From assembly GCA_963575745.1 (NCBI GenBank), contig CAUYUJ010017793.1, positions 357,001-421,000 on the forward strand: 64,000 nt of DNA, in the 5' to 3' direction. Of the stretch, positions 10,366 to 19,465 are shown piece after piece. This DNA is from Prorocentrum cordatum (lineage: Eukaryota > Sar > Dinophyceae > Prorocentrales > Prorocentraceae). The stretch's first letter is position 1, and each line of letters opens with the position of its first letter. The notes beneath the pieces were generated by a model. That model saw only the letters and a list, made by a program, of their open reading frames with translations, did no database searches and was not told where the DNA came from. Both the position numbers and the translations under genes were made by a program.

Positions 10366-10776
10366 CCTTGGGCTGTGTTGAACGCCCTGGGGGGCCGACC
10401 AACCTGCACATCATAGGTAACAACGCTCGGGTCCTGTGTGGCTTCCGTGCCCTTGCCTGTTGTCGGTCCCCGCGAGGCCCCCAGTATCGCTCCAGCACGC
10501 CTCCCGATACTTCCAAGATGTCTCGCCATTCGCCACAAGCTGGTGAAGGCGCCGGGCCGAAAAGCCCTGGAAGCGACATTCAGAGTCTGACGCCATGTTC
10601 GGCGCAAGGGCTGCGACTTCAATACCGCGGGAGCGGAACAATGAACTGGCCCGTTTGAGATGGCGTCTTCTGTGCACTGTTCGCCAGTGCAAGATCCCGC
10701 CTGCCTGAGGACCCGACTCTCCTCCTCTCCAAACCACCTCCCCCCCTCCCCAGTGAGAACCCCTCCCTGTCCGCCC
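10366..10776. other. Unassigned spacer
   Basis: No repeat family, gene or RNA recognised. Confidence 0.4.
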
Positions 10777-10781
10777 CCCCT

Positions 10782-10929
10782 GAAGGGGCCCTGGGACACA
10801 CAAACAAAGACACGCAAATAAACGGATTCCCCATGTTTTCCCCCCCCCCCCCCACTGCCCATATTTTCGCATATGTTCCCCTGGGGTCGACGATTCATTG
10901 CGTCTGTGTGTTTTTGTTTCCCTGCTGAT
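10782..10929. mobile_element. MITE-7 copy 1
   Basis: 148 bp. Left GAAGGGGCCCTGGGACACAC. The interior is CCCCATGTTTT, a C-run, CCCATATTTTC. The right end is GTCTGTGTGTTTTTGTTTCC. Flanks CCCCT and CTCCT match 4/5. Confidence 0.82.
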
Positions 10930-11054
10930 CTCCTCCTCTCCCGCTCCACCCCTCCCCGGTGAGAGCCCCTCCCTGTGCGCCCGCCCCCCCCCTTCGAGAG
11001 TCAGGGAGAAGGAAGAGAGGCGGCGGCGGAGAGGGGTTAGAAACCCCAAGCCCT

Positions 11055-11355
11055 CCCCCCCCTCCTCCTCCTCCTCCTCCTCCTCCTCCTCCTCCTCCTC
11101 CTCCTCCTCCTCCTCCTCCTCCTCGTCCTCCTCCTCCTCATCCTCCTCCTCCTCCTCGTCCTCGTCCTCGTCCTCCTCCTCCTCCGCCTCCTCATCCCCT
11201 TCGAGCTCCTTCTCCCTCCTTCCCTTCCAGCTCCTCCTCCTCCTCCTCCTCCTCTCCTCCTCCTCCTCCTCCTCCTCCTCCTCCTCCTCCTCCTCCTCCT
11301 CCTCCCCTCCTCCTTCCTCCTCCTCCTCCTCCTCCTCCTCCTCCTCCTCCTCCCC
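11055..11355. repeat. 300-bp TCC compound microsatellite
   Basis: One of the longest microsatellites in the window: several (TCC)n blocks with TCG, TCA and CTT interruptions. Polypyrimidine on plus, and open in all three plus frames (S, P, L). Confidence 0.96.
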
Positions 11356-11514
11356 CACCCCCCCCGTCGCGTCGTCGCCGTTTACTAGGGAGAACGCCAT
11401 CAGGACCCAAGAAGCCCCCGTAGGCCCCCCTGGAGGCCCCAACAGACCTCGAGAGGCCCCCGAGACGCCCCCAGGAGGCAGAGGAAGCAAAGGAACGAGG
11501 ACGACGACGAGGCT

Positions 11515-11597
11515 GTAGACAACGCCGGAGGCGACGACGGCGGCGACGACGCCGACAACAACAGCGCCGCCGACAACGACGACAAGAACGAAGACAA
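11515..11597. repeat. GAC/GGC-rich triplet tract
   Basis: GACGACGGCGGCGACGACGC-type degenerate triplets leading into MITE-2 copy 2. Confidence 0.8.
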
Positions 11598-11774
11598 TAG
11601 AGGAACAGAGAACGTCAAAGATATGAACTTTCGGAAGTCCGTGCGAATTTCTCGGGTCAGCGCTGACCCACGCTGGAAGCGCCGCCAGGGGATCCCAGGC
11701 GCTGATCCGACAAACCCGCGCGGAGCTCTGAAAGTGTACTTAAGTTTATGTTTTTTCTTCTTCTTCTTCTTCGG
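11598..11774. mobile_element. MITE-2 copy 2
   Basis: 177 bp. Left TAGAGGAACAGAGAACGTC; the right end lies in a CTT run ending TTCGG. Arms AACTTTCGGAAGTCCGTGCG and GCGCGGAGCTCTGAAAGTGT are inverse. TSD GACAA is perfect (11593-11597, 11775-11779). The CTT run near the right end looks like microsatellite growth inside the TIR. Confidence 0.88.
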
Positions 11775-11957
11775 GACAACGACGGAGCAGACGGCGATGC
11801 CGATGGCGCCAACGACGGCGTCTTCGAAGACGGCGGCGCCGACGCCACGATGACGGCCCGCGACCTCTGTGGGGCAGTCGTAGCCGTCGGGCATGGGGCC
11901 CTGCAGGTACCTCGGCCCCGCCCGGGAGGGGCGGGAGCGCTGCCTTCTCGAGGACTC

Positions 11958-12108
11958 CTGCTCCTCTGCCCTCCTCCTCCTCCTCCTGCACCTCCTCCTC
12001 TTTATCCCCCTCTCCTCCTCCTCCTCCACCTCCACCTCCCCCTCCTCTTCCAGCTTCTCCTCTGCCGTCCTCCTCCTCCTCCTCCTCCTCCTCCTCCTCC
12101 GCCCTCCC
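11958..12108. repeat. TCC-rich compound tract
   Basis: CTCCTCCTCC, CACCTCCTCC and CTTCTCCTCC words over 150 bp. Confidence 0.93.
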
Positions 12109-12282
12109 CCTCCCTCCGTGCGAAATCTGACGTCGCACACTCGAGTCACTCGAGGTGCAGCACAAGAGAGCGTTGGAGGCCAGTTTCGCCGGCGGGGCTC
12201 GTGAGTCCGCTTTGGGCCGCGGCTGGCGGCGGTGCGCGAGCGATCTGCAAGAAACATGCGAAGCGGAACGGAGGGCGCTGCC

Positions 12283-12453
12283 TCGGGCATGGACAGACCT
12301 CCCTATAGTAAAACGTGGTTTAGTGAAAACGATCTCGGGCCCAAACCTGGCGGGCGCAAGCCTGGAAAATAACGGCCGCGGCGCTCTCTCGAGAACGGAA
12401 AACGGACAATTCACTAATCGACGTGTCAGGGTAGGAGTTCTATCCACCTCCGA
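12283..12453. mobile_element. MITE-6 copy 1
   Basis: 171 bp. Left TCGGGCATGGACAGACCTCC; right ATCCACCTCCGA. Subterminal TTTAGTGAAAACG and TTCACTAATCGACGTGTCA are also roughly inverse. TSD CTGCC is perfect (12278-12282, 12454-12458). The TTAGTnAAA words recall Tc1/mariner or pogo MITE ends, but the 5-bp TSD argues against that class. Confidence 0.92.
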
Positions 12454-12660
12454 CTGCCCCTCTCTTGCGAGGCGGGGGCTTATCCAAAACCCACCGCCTG
12501 GAGTATCGAGTCTCTGCGGACTGGGCGAGCAATGGATGTGGACGTATTTGCACCCTCCCCCCCCCGGCCCGAGCGTATGGACATCGACCGCCCGCCGAGG
12601 TCCCAAAGCTCGATGCCCGACATGGTGGTTATGATTCATCCCCCGTGTGCCTGATCTTTG

Positions 12661-12770
12661 CCCGCCTTCCCCTCCTCCTCCCTTCCTCCTCCTCCTCCTC
12701 CTCCTCCTCCTCCTCCTCCTCCTCCTCCCCCTCCTCCTCCTCCTCTTCCTTCTCCTCCCCATACCTCCTT
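12661..12770. repeat. TCC microsatellite
   Basis: About 110 bp of (TCC)n with two short interruptions. Confidence 0.95.
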
Positions 12771-13004
12771 TCCCTACGGCCCGTGCCCCAAGGCTGCCCC
12801 CCGTCCTCCACGAGCACCGACTCACTCGGGGACAGGAGAGCCCACGCGCCCGACCAGACTCGACAGCGCTGCGGCCAACTCGCGTCGTGACGTCTCCGGC
12901 TCTGGTCTCTGACACCGCGTGGATCGTTCGGCCTTGAGCGATCGCGACTCTCCCGGTGGTGCAGATCGTTTGACCTCAACTAGCTCTTCAGAAGAACAAG
13001 CATG

Positions 13005-13213
13005 AGGGGCAACGATAGGGGCGGACTGGCATAGGGGGGGATGCATCGACCTGGAATCGGCGATACATCGCCGATAGATCGGCGATAGGCACCCGATAAT
13101 GAATCCGCACCTTTCCGGGCGGGGTGGGGCTATCGGGCCACTATCGGCGATCAATGGGCGATTGGGGGTCGATGCATCCCCCCCTATGCCTATCCCCCAC
13201 TATCGTTGCCCCT
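13005..13213. mobile_element. MITE-9, single copy
   Basis: 209 bp with about 50-bp TIRs: AGGGGCAACGATAGGGGCGG on the left; on the right the inverse with CCCACTATCGTTGCCCCT. Both arms contain GGATGCATCGAC. Internal ATCGGCGAT words repeat in both orientations. Flanks ACAAGCATG and GCAATCATG match 7/9, suggesting a 9-bp TSD as in Mutator-like elements. Confidence 0.87.
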
Positions 13214-13223
13214 GCAATCATGG

Positions 13224-13585
13224 GCTGAGCATTCCACTTTCGGACCCCCGCGCGGATTTCTTGGAGTTCTGCCGGGCCCCTCTCCCTGGCGCGCGGAGCG
13301 CGCCAGGTGCGGCGCCGGAGGCGCCGCCACGGGGGGCCCAGGCATGCCCAGGCTTGGGTCGGGCCTGTCCGCCTACAGGGGGATTTTGGACGACAAATTA
13401 AAAAAATAGAAAATACTCAAAAGATGCCCGAAAATACTCAAACAATAGTCCCCAGACTATCTCTTTACTATTTTTGAATACTCCCCCTGTAGAGGGACAG
13501 GCCTGACTTAAGCCCAGGCGCCGATCCGGGGGAGGTCCAAGGAGGGCGGCCCAGCGCCGGTCCAAGCAGTCCGCGTGGGGCCCCG
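13224..13585. mobile_element. MITE-2 copy 3, interrupted by MITE-3
   Basis: Left arm CCCGCGCGGATTTCTTGGAG and hairpin core (13224-13345), then MITE-3, then the right arm GCGCCGATCCGG...CCAGCGCCGGTCCAAGCAGT (13520-13585). The two halves join into the family layout when the inner element is removed. The outermost ends are eroded. Confidence 0.78.
13354..13511. mobile_element. MITE-3 copy 4, nested
   Basis: 158 bp. Left TTGGGTCGGGCCTGTCCGCC; right TGTAGAGGGACAGGCC then TGACTTAA. TSD GCCCAGGC is perfect (13346-13353, 13512-13519). It sits inside MITE-2 copy 3, so MITE-3 moved after MITE-2. Confidence 0.94.
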
Positions 13586-13643
13586 CATGCTGACAGTCTC
13601 CTCGAACATTTGCGCACGCACCCTGAGATCCTGGCCCCTGAGC

Positions 13644-13850
13644 TCATGTTGCTCCCACCGAACTTATGGACCGCATCCCAGAAATAGTTTCGAGTTCCCA
13701 GGAAAGTGTCGAAAGAGTGTCGAAACAGTGCCGGGCGAGTGTCTCCCAGAGCCCGACACGTGAAAACCCTCGAGTTTCGGTACTTTTCTTCGGGTGCTCG
13801 AAATTCTTCCTGGTGATCAAGGCCAAATGAAGCAGGTCGGAACATCAAAA
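13644..13850. mobile_element. MITE-8 copy 2
   Basis: 207 bp. Left TCATGTTGCTCCCACCG; right CAGGTCGGAACATCAAAA. TSD CCCTGAGC is perfect (13636-13643, 13851-13858). Same interior as copy 1 (GTGTCGAAAGAGTGTCGAA, then CCCGACACGTG, then CTCGAGTTTCGG). Confidence 0.94.
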
Positions 13851-13858
13851 CCCTGAGC

Positions 13859-14163
13859 GCCTCCATGGCGACTGGGGAGGCGCAGACTGCTGAACTGATG
13901 GCCTTCGGTGCCCCGGCATGCCGGAAGCCCTCAACGCTCAGCAGTCCTCGCCGCCCCAGTCGCCGTGGAGGCGCTCGGGGGCCAGGTCGCCGAGCCGAAG
14001 GATCTCAGGGGGCGTACTGCGGGCGCTCGACCCCGACCGCCCGCGCCGGGGCCGCCGCTGCGCCGCCACGCCACGAACCCGTCGTGCGCACCACGCACAC
14101 CACCCCCTCGAGGGCAGCAGCGCCGCACCACAGGCCTGCCCCGACCGTGCCGAACATCGGAGG
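13859..14163. other. Unassigned GC-rich spacer
   Basis: About 300 bp, high GC. No motif recognised on either strand. Confidence 0.4.
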
Positions 14164-14354
14164 GACGTAAGACTCGGGTCTCCGGGGCACTGGGGTTGGC
14201 CTGCCAGGGCTCTCCAAATAGGAAGAAGCCCGAGAAAGTGGCGCGAGAGCTCCCGCTGCACACCTCCCAAGAAAGACTGGGCCGTCGGAAGAGTCAGGAC
14301 GGGCCCGTGAATGAGCATCGGCAGCCCCGAGTTCCGGCGAACTCGAGTCTTACG
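14164..14354. mobile_element. MITE-10 copy 1
   Basis: 191 bp bounded by GACGTAAGACTCGGGT and ACTCGAGTCTTACGT. Shares GGGGTTGGCCTG, CTCCC and GGCCGTCGGAAGAGTC-like blocks with the copy at 45853-46041. No clear TSD; a 2-bp target cannot be tested by eye. Confidence 0.82.
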
Positions 14355-14486
14355 TTTCCCCTACCAGCCAGGGGATCGCGGCACGAATGGGGAGGATGCC
14401 AACCAACTTTGTTGCTCGAGATGCGAGCCGCCTGGACCGACCCGCACCTTCTGGGAGCCACAATCGCATTCTGAATAATTACTTCT

Positions 14487-14748
14487 CACTGCACCGACCT
14501 TGCAAATGTGCTGCAGCTGACTTTTGCGCGGATTTCTGGCAACGCAAAAGACTGAGACGGCAAGCGAAAATCGAAGCGAAACTCACGTGGACGTTTCATA
14601 GTCTTCATTCCTGCCCAAAAAAATACGCACGAAATCCACTTCGATATCCGTAACTAAATTCTCCGCGACGAATCCAGACCCATCCCACTGCTTTCCGAGC
14701 GAGATTCGCTGTGCGGTGTTGGCGCCATGGTACATGCTGGCCCTGGAG
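14487..14748. repeat. DR-A copy 1
   Basis: About 260-bp dispersed repeat shared with 15885-16145: CCGACCTTGCA, GTGCTGCAG, GCGAAGCGAAACTCAC, CATAGTCTTCATTCCTG, CACGAAATCCACTTC, TTCTCC, GAGATTCGCTGTGCG and TTGGCGCC in the same order. Probably an old mobile element with unclear ends. Confidence 0.8.
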
Positions 14749-14773
14749 CCGAAACGCTCCCCCCCCCTCCCTC

Positions 14774-14905
14774 TCGGCGGTGGAGAAACCTCCCTTCGGT
14801 GCACCTACCTTTGGTGAAAGCGGCCCAAGACCGCAACCGAGGGACCTGGACCCGCAGACATGACGGCCGCGACGCCCCCCCCGCGAACCAGAAACGGCCA
14901 ATCCT
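14774..14905. mobile_element. MITE-6 copy 2, truncated
   Basis: Left end TCGGCGGTGGAGAAACCTCC, then ATGACGGCCGCGACGCC and GAACCAGAAACGGCCAATCC. The right end is missing because CR copy 2 begins here. Confidence 0.75.
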
Positions 14906-15140
14906 TCCAGCCCTCTGGGCGTCGGTGGTTTAGAGAGTTTACTCTTCCAACCCCCTTCTTCACCTTCGGGGAGGGGTTTACCGCTCCCCCTACCCCCTCC
15001 CCTGGACCTGGACGGAGGGTTCCGCGGGTCGTTGGGGCGTTCAAGATGGCCCAAGACGGCTCCAAGAGGGCCTCAGAGAGCCCAAGATAGCCTCCAAAAT
15101 GGCTCAAGATAACGCAAGACGCGTCAAGATGGATCCCAAG
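14906..15140 (+). repeat. CR leader copy 1 with short array
   Basis: CCAGCCCTCTGGGCGTCGGT, then GGGGAGGGGTTTACCGCTCC and CCCTACCCCCTCCCCTGGAC, then CAAGATGGC/CAAGACGGC words. Same order as at 24230 and 58845. The array is short and the T-rich spacer is absent, so the copy is 3'-truncated. MITE-1 lies 39 bp beyond. Confidence 0.85.
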
Positions 15141-15178
15141 GATGCGCAAGATCCCTGATCGCCGTGCAAGGTCATTTT

Positions 15179-15346
15179 TGACTACCTACCAGACCACCCC
15201 AACCCAACCCGAAGACCCGAATTTCGGGTTGGGGGGGGTAAGGGTTCCATACGTGTTTTTTCTATGTTTCCCGACCCCCCCCCCACTGGAAATCGAGGGT
15301 AAATCTGAGGCTTCGGGTTGGGTTGGGGTGGTTTGGTAGGTGGTGA
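15179..15346. mobile_element. MITE-1 copy 2
   Basis: 168 bp, ends TGACTACCTACC and GGTAGGTGGTGA. TSD ATTTT is perfect (15174-15178, 15347-15351). It lacks a 10-bp internal duplication (TTTGACCCGA) present in copies 1 and 3. Confidence 0.95.
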
Positions 15347-15469
15347 ATTTTACGCCTATCCACCTCCGACCCTTCCCCCCCCCCCCCCGCGCGGAGGACC
15401 AGCGCTGCGCGAGAGGCACCTCCGCCCGGCGGCTCCCTGCATGCGTCGGCGCTCGGGGGCCCGCGCCCA

Positions 15470-15583
15470 AGAGGAGGAGGAGGAGGAGGAGGAGGAGGAG
15501 GAGGAGGAGGAGGAGGAGGAGGAGGGAGGAGGAGGAGGAGAGGAGGAGGAGGAGGGAGGAGGAGGGAGGAGGAGGAGGGAGGA

Positions 15584-15614
<31 letters not shown>

Positions 15615-15645
15615 GAGGAGGAGGAGGAGGAGGAGGAGGGCTCCC
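15470..15645. repeat. GGA microsatellite, 175 bp
   Basis: Near-pure (GGA)n with single-base G insertions that shift phase. Directly upstream of MITE-4 copy 2. Confidence 0.96.
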
Positions 15646-15654
15646 GAGGAACTT

Positions 15655-15849
15655 TCGGGAGCGGCCAAGAGGGGGGTGTCCAAGAGGGGGGGGGTGCAAA
15701 TCATGACCGGCGGCATGTGCGCGGCGCAGCGGGCGGGCCAGGGACGTGATGCAATAAGAAGAGGCGCCATGAAATCTGGGGAGATATCATGGCCCACGCC
15801 ATGAGATCCACCCCCGCCTAGGCATCACCCCCCTCTTTTCTGCCCCCGA
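15655..15849. mobile_element. MITE-4 copy 2
   Basis: 195 bp, left TCGGGAGCGGCCAAGAGGGG, right CCCCCTCTTTTCTGCCCCCGA. GAGGAAC lies on both sides (15646-15652 and 15848-15854, the latter overlapping the last two bases), implying a 5-bp TSD GGAAC with two extra T on the left. Confidence 0.88.
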
Positions 15850-15884
15850 GGAACACGGGCCCCCGACCCTGTGCAGGAGTCCGG

Positions 15885-16145
15885 GATCTCGCTGCCCCGA
15901 CCTTGCAGACATGCTGCAGCGGACTTCGGCGTGGCCCGCTGCCAGTGCCTGACCCCCAGAAGCGGCGAGCGAGAAGCGAAGCGACCTTCACATGTAACGT
16001 TCGTGGTCTTCATTCCTGGCCACGACGACCTGCACGAAGTTCACTTCCAAATCCGGAGCAGTATTCTCCAGGACACTCCGGGCGCATCCTAGCGTTTTCC
16101 GAATGAGATCCGCTCTGCGATGCTGGCGCCGTGAAGTACCCAGTC
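15885..16145. repeat. DR-A copy 2
   Basis: Second copy of the repeat at 14487-14748, about 1.4 kb away in the same orientation. Less A/T-rich and substantially diverged. Confidence 0.8.
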
Positions 16146-16353
16146 GAGAGAACGGACCGGCGATCGACATGACCCGGACCGGCAAAGGCCTCCACTGGGA
16201 AGCCGCGACCCAGGTCGGAGTCCGGGGTCGATCCGGACTCGGCATCGGCATCGGCCGACGTCGAGACGAGTGCAACGAGCCCTGCAGGCCCCTGGAAGCA
16301 GTTGTCTCGAGCCGTCCTCTGACGGCCCCTGAGGGCCTCGTGGAGCGACAATA

Positions 16354-16586
16354 ATTGAGCAGGCACCGACCGTCCCGGCATTCCTATAGTCATACTACGA
16401 ACTGTTCTTAGGACCCAAACATGCTCTAAGAACAAAAACAATGTTATTAGAACATAAACCCGATGTGTTAAAACAAGACAGTCCCAACCAGAAATGTTCT
16501 AACAACAATTCGTGGGAACCACAAAAGGTTCTTAGAATTTTGTTTGGTGGGGCTATAGGCGAGCCGGGACGCTTCGCCACTGCTTG
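16354..16586. mobile_element. MITE-14 copy 1
   Basis: 233 bp shared with 27990-28213: TTGAGCAGG at the left, CCACTGCTTG at the right, and several GTTCTTAG/CTAAGAAC inverted words inside. The ends are roughly inverse. No TSD resolved here. Confidence 0.75.
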
Positions 16587-16749
16587 AAATAAGAAGCAGC
16601 AGGACCAGCAGCTCCAGGGCCCGTTCTCGCGACGGCTGACCCGCGCCCGAGGTGCCGGGGCGGACCACAAGGGGGGTTAACGAATGAGCTGATGCAGCCG
16701 TGGTGGGCCGATTGCCCACCACCACCACCACCACAGGCAAGAGAGGGAG

Positions 16750-16812
16750 GATAAGGAGGAGGAGGAGGAGGAGGAGAAGGGAGAGAAGAGGAGGAAGAGG
16801 AGGAGGACAGGA
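16750..16812. repeat. GGA/GAA purine tract
   Basis: AGGAGGAGGAGGAGAAGGGAG-type purine run of about 60 bp. Confidence 0.85.
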
Positions 16813-16914
16813 CAGGACCTCCGCATAAGGGGGTCAACGTCGAAGGACCTCCCCGTCCGCCCTTCTCCCCCGTCCTGACGACGGTAATGGTGTGGAACAT
16901 TGGCCCATGAAGCC

Positions 16915-17075
16915 AGACAGAAGGGGTGGGGCTAGCGAATTAGCTCATGCGGATGGTATTCCAGGCGCCGCCCGGGGACGGAGGCGCCGATGCATCGAAG
17001 GGAAATGCGACCTCGGGTGGGTGTCCACCGGCTGCACGCAGCAGATTATGTGACCCCCTCCGTTCCTTCGAGGCA
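16915..17075. mobile_element. MITE-5-like degenerate copy
   Basis: GGGGCTAGCGAATTAGCTCA, GGCGCCG, GATGCATCGAAGG, GGCTGCACGCAGCAGATTAT and GACCCCCTCC follow the MITE-5 order but both termini are lost. Confidence 0.6.
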
Positions 17076-17532
17076 TCGTGCTACCACGAACGGGACCCCG
17101 AAGAAGGAACGCGGGGACTTGTCTGACCACGGTGCGCCTCGGCCATAAACATGTTCCCCCGAACAGCCCGAAAACCAAAGCCCCTCCTGAACCCAAGGTG
17201 GTCCGTACAGTCGGGGCGTTGACCTAAGGAACCCTAAATAAGGAACGAGGCCCCTTTTTTCCATAAGTTAACCTTCGATTCCCTGTCGAAAACATAAGGA
17301 AAGCCTGAGGCAAGCTGTGAAACACTTAAGGAACGCGGAGCCCCTCTCCAACGAAAAGGGTTCCTTCTTCAGGCCCCGACTGTACTTCAGAATCGTGTCC
17401 GTTCCCCCCCCCCTTCCCCTTTCCCTGCCCCCCCTCCGCCTCGGGAGCAACACCGGCCTCGAGAGCCAAAGGCGAGATCGGTGGCGCGCTGATGTGGGGA
17501 AGCAGCCCGCGTGTCCCCGCTGGGAAAGCCCA
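17076..17532. other. Unassigned spacer with TAAGGAAC words
   Basis: TAAGGAAC occurs at about 17240 and 17328. AGCCCCTCCTGAACCCA near 17185 resembles a block near 49175. No gene seen. Confidence 0.4.
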
Positions 17533-17537
17533 GTCCT

Positions 17538-17705
17538 GAAGGGGCCCTGGGACACACAAATAACTACACACACGCACAAATCACAGGATTCACCATATTT
17601 TCCCATATTTTCTGGGCTTTTGTCCCCCCCACACTTCCCATATATTTCCCCACGTTTCCGGGGCAATCGACGAGGAATTGTGTCTGTGTTTTTTTCCCTC
17701 CTGAG
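17538..17705. mobile_element. MITE-7 copy 2
   Basis: 168 bp. Left GAAGGGGCCCTGGGACACAC; interior CATATTTTCCCATATTTTCT; right GTGTTTTTTTCCCTCCTGAG. Flanks GTCCT and GTCCC match 4/5. Confidence 0.85.
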
Positions 17706-17919
17706 GTCCCTTGGACAACCACGCGACGCAATCACACGGCGACGGGCTCTCCACGCCGGCGGCCCGCTTGCCCTTCCCCTCTCGGGGGGGGCAGCAAGGC
17801 AGGGCAGCTGAGGGCAGGGCAGCTCGTCGGCCCACGCAGCTGGCGCCTCTGGCGCCCCTCGGCGCCTCCATCCTGGCCGATGACCCGCAAAGGGCAGGGC
17901 AGATCATCGGTCTGTGGCA

Positions 17920-18000
17920 CCTCCTGGCGCCAGGAGGCGCCCCTGCATCGAGGGATGGGCCCGGTGGCGCGGCAGAAGCCAGCTGCATGCAGACGACGTC
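17920..18000. repeat. MITE-5 right-half fragment
   Basis: GCGCCAGGAGGCGCC, CTGCATCGAGG and CCAGCTGCATGCAGACG match the central and right part of MITE-5. Nothing else of the element remains. Confidence 0.5.
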
Positions 18001-18028
18001 GTGCCCTCTTCTTTTCCCCTATCCAACC

Positions 18029-18223
18029 GTACGATGTTGCTCACATCGCAGTGAAAGACCACATCCCAGCAGCAATTTCGAGCACCCTGAAACAGATCGG
18101 AATAGTGTCGAACGAATCTCGACTCCGAGGGCCCGACACGTGAAAACCCACGAGTTGCGGCACTTCCGTAGTGCTCAGCATTCTCCCGGGTGCTCAAGGC
18201 TAAAGTAGGTTGGAACCTCGTAT
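18029..18223. mobile_element. MITE-8 copy 3
   Basis: 195 bp. Left GTACGATGTTGCTCAC; right GGTTGGAACCTCGTAT. TSD ATCCAACC is perfect (18021-18028, 18224-18231). Confidence 0.94.
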
Positions 18224-18231
18224 ATCCAACC

Positions 18232-19137
18232 CTTCGTCCAGCCCGACCATCGTCGGACCCGGCCGTAAAAGGCCCTGGGAAGACACCCCGTGCGTGGGGA
18301 GCCCACCCGCCCCCGGCAGCCCACCCCGATCGGGAGCGCGCCCCCGCCGTGCGAGGGCCGGCGGGCGCGCCTGCCGTGCCACGTGGTGTTGTCCCGCGCC
18401 TCCCGCGCAGAGGCCCGGAGGAGGACCGGCAGGGGCGTCGGAGGGCGCGCGGCGCGAAACTCAGGCACGGTCGCAGGCATGGCATACCATCCCCCCAGCC
18501 CCCCTTCCCCGTCCCGCCCCTCCTGCGCCGCCGCCGTTCCAGACAACGCTGGGCCGGGAGGGCGTGCGCGTGGGCCCCCGCTTGCGCGAAGTCATGAGTT
18601 CCTTCTCGGGCCACCATGCACGCAGTGCTGCCGGAATCTGGAGAAGAACGGCCTCCAGAAGGAGACCCCGTTGCAGTCACAGGGGGTCGTTTGTGGGCAG
18701 GCTCCCCATCAACCCCTTCCCACCCTTCTCCCGGTTCCTCCTCCTCCGTGTTCCCCTCCCAATGCCGATCCTCCAACTCCCCCTCCAACTCCTCTGGGGG
18801 TTGCAAAGGCTAGCTGGCTGCATTGGTGGAAAGGGGAGCAAGAGGAAGAAAAGGGCGGGGAGGAGGCGAGACTATCATTGCGGGTGGGTAGAAAACATGG
18901 CGGCAATGGCAACGCAAAGGGTAGCAACACGTATGCCTTTTACCACTGAGCAGCGCACGCTACCGCGTGCACGCTGCAAGCGGCGCGCGCGGGTTCCTAT
19001 TCGAGTCGGGGCGTCAAGACAATATAGAGAATGTCCACCCGCAACACAACGACCACAAAAGGCCACCCGCAATGAACCGTCAGGGCATCCATCGCGTGGC
19101 CACAGCAGTGGGTGCACGGAAAAACTCAATGATGGTT
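18232..19137. other. Unassigned GC-rich stretch
   Basis: About 0.9 kb without a recognised repeat. Long overlapping open frames on both strands (326 codons plus, 300 codons minus) are typical of GC-rich non-coding DNA, and no domain is visible. Confidence 0.4.
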
Positions 19138-19465
19138 CAAGAGCCTCGTGGCGCCGCGCGGCGCGGCGCACTTCTGCGCCGCGCGGTTAGGCGCAGCGTC
19201 GCGCAGGCGCGCGCGCGCCGCGCAGTGGCGCCTTCGTGGCCGCGCCGCGACGGCGCAGATACGCAGCGCGCGCTTTGCGGCCGCGCGCCTGGAGCCCCGG
19301 GGCTCACCGCATTGGCGCTGCGCGGCCAACGGCGCAGTGGCGTCGCGGAGCGCCAGGGGGCGCGCCACGGACGCGCTGCGCAGCCATGCAGCAGCGGCAT
19401 AACGTCGCGGCGCGCACAAGAGCGCGCCACAAACGCGTCGCACAACCATGTGCCCTCTTCTAGGC
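19138..19465. repeat. CpG-saturated GCGC block
   Basis: Degenerate GCGCCGCGCGGCGC-type words. CG dinucleotides are far denser than in flanking DNA, and GCGC and GCGCGC occur dozens of times. Could be a decayed satellite or an unmethylated island; no gene adjoins it. Confidence 0.7.

Noticed and set aside
15090-15112. TGGCTCAAG matching the 3' end of the dinoflagellate spliced leader
   Set aside because: Only 9-10 bases match. The word is part of the CAAGATGGCTCAAGA array and recurs at 24.4 kb without the rest of the leader, a donor site or an Sm-like site.
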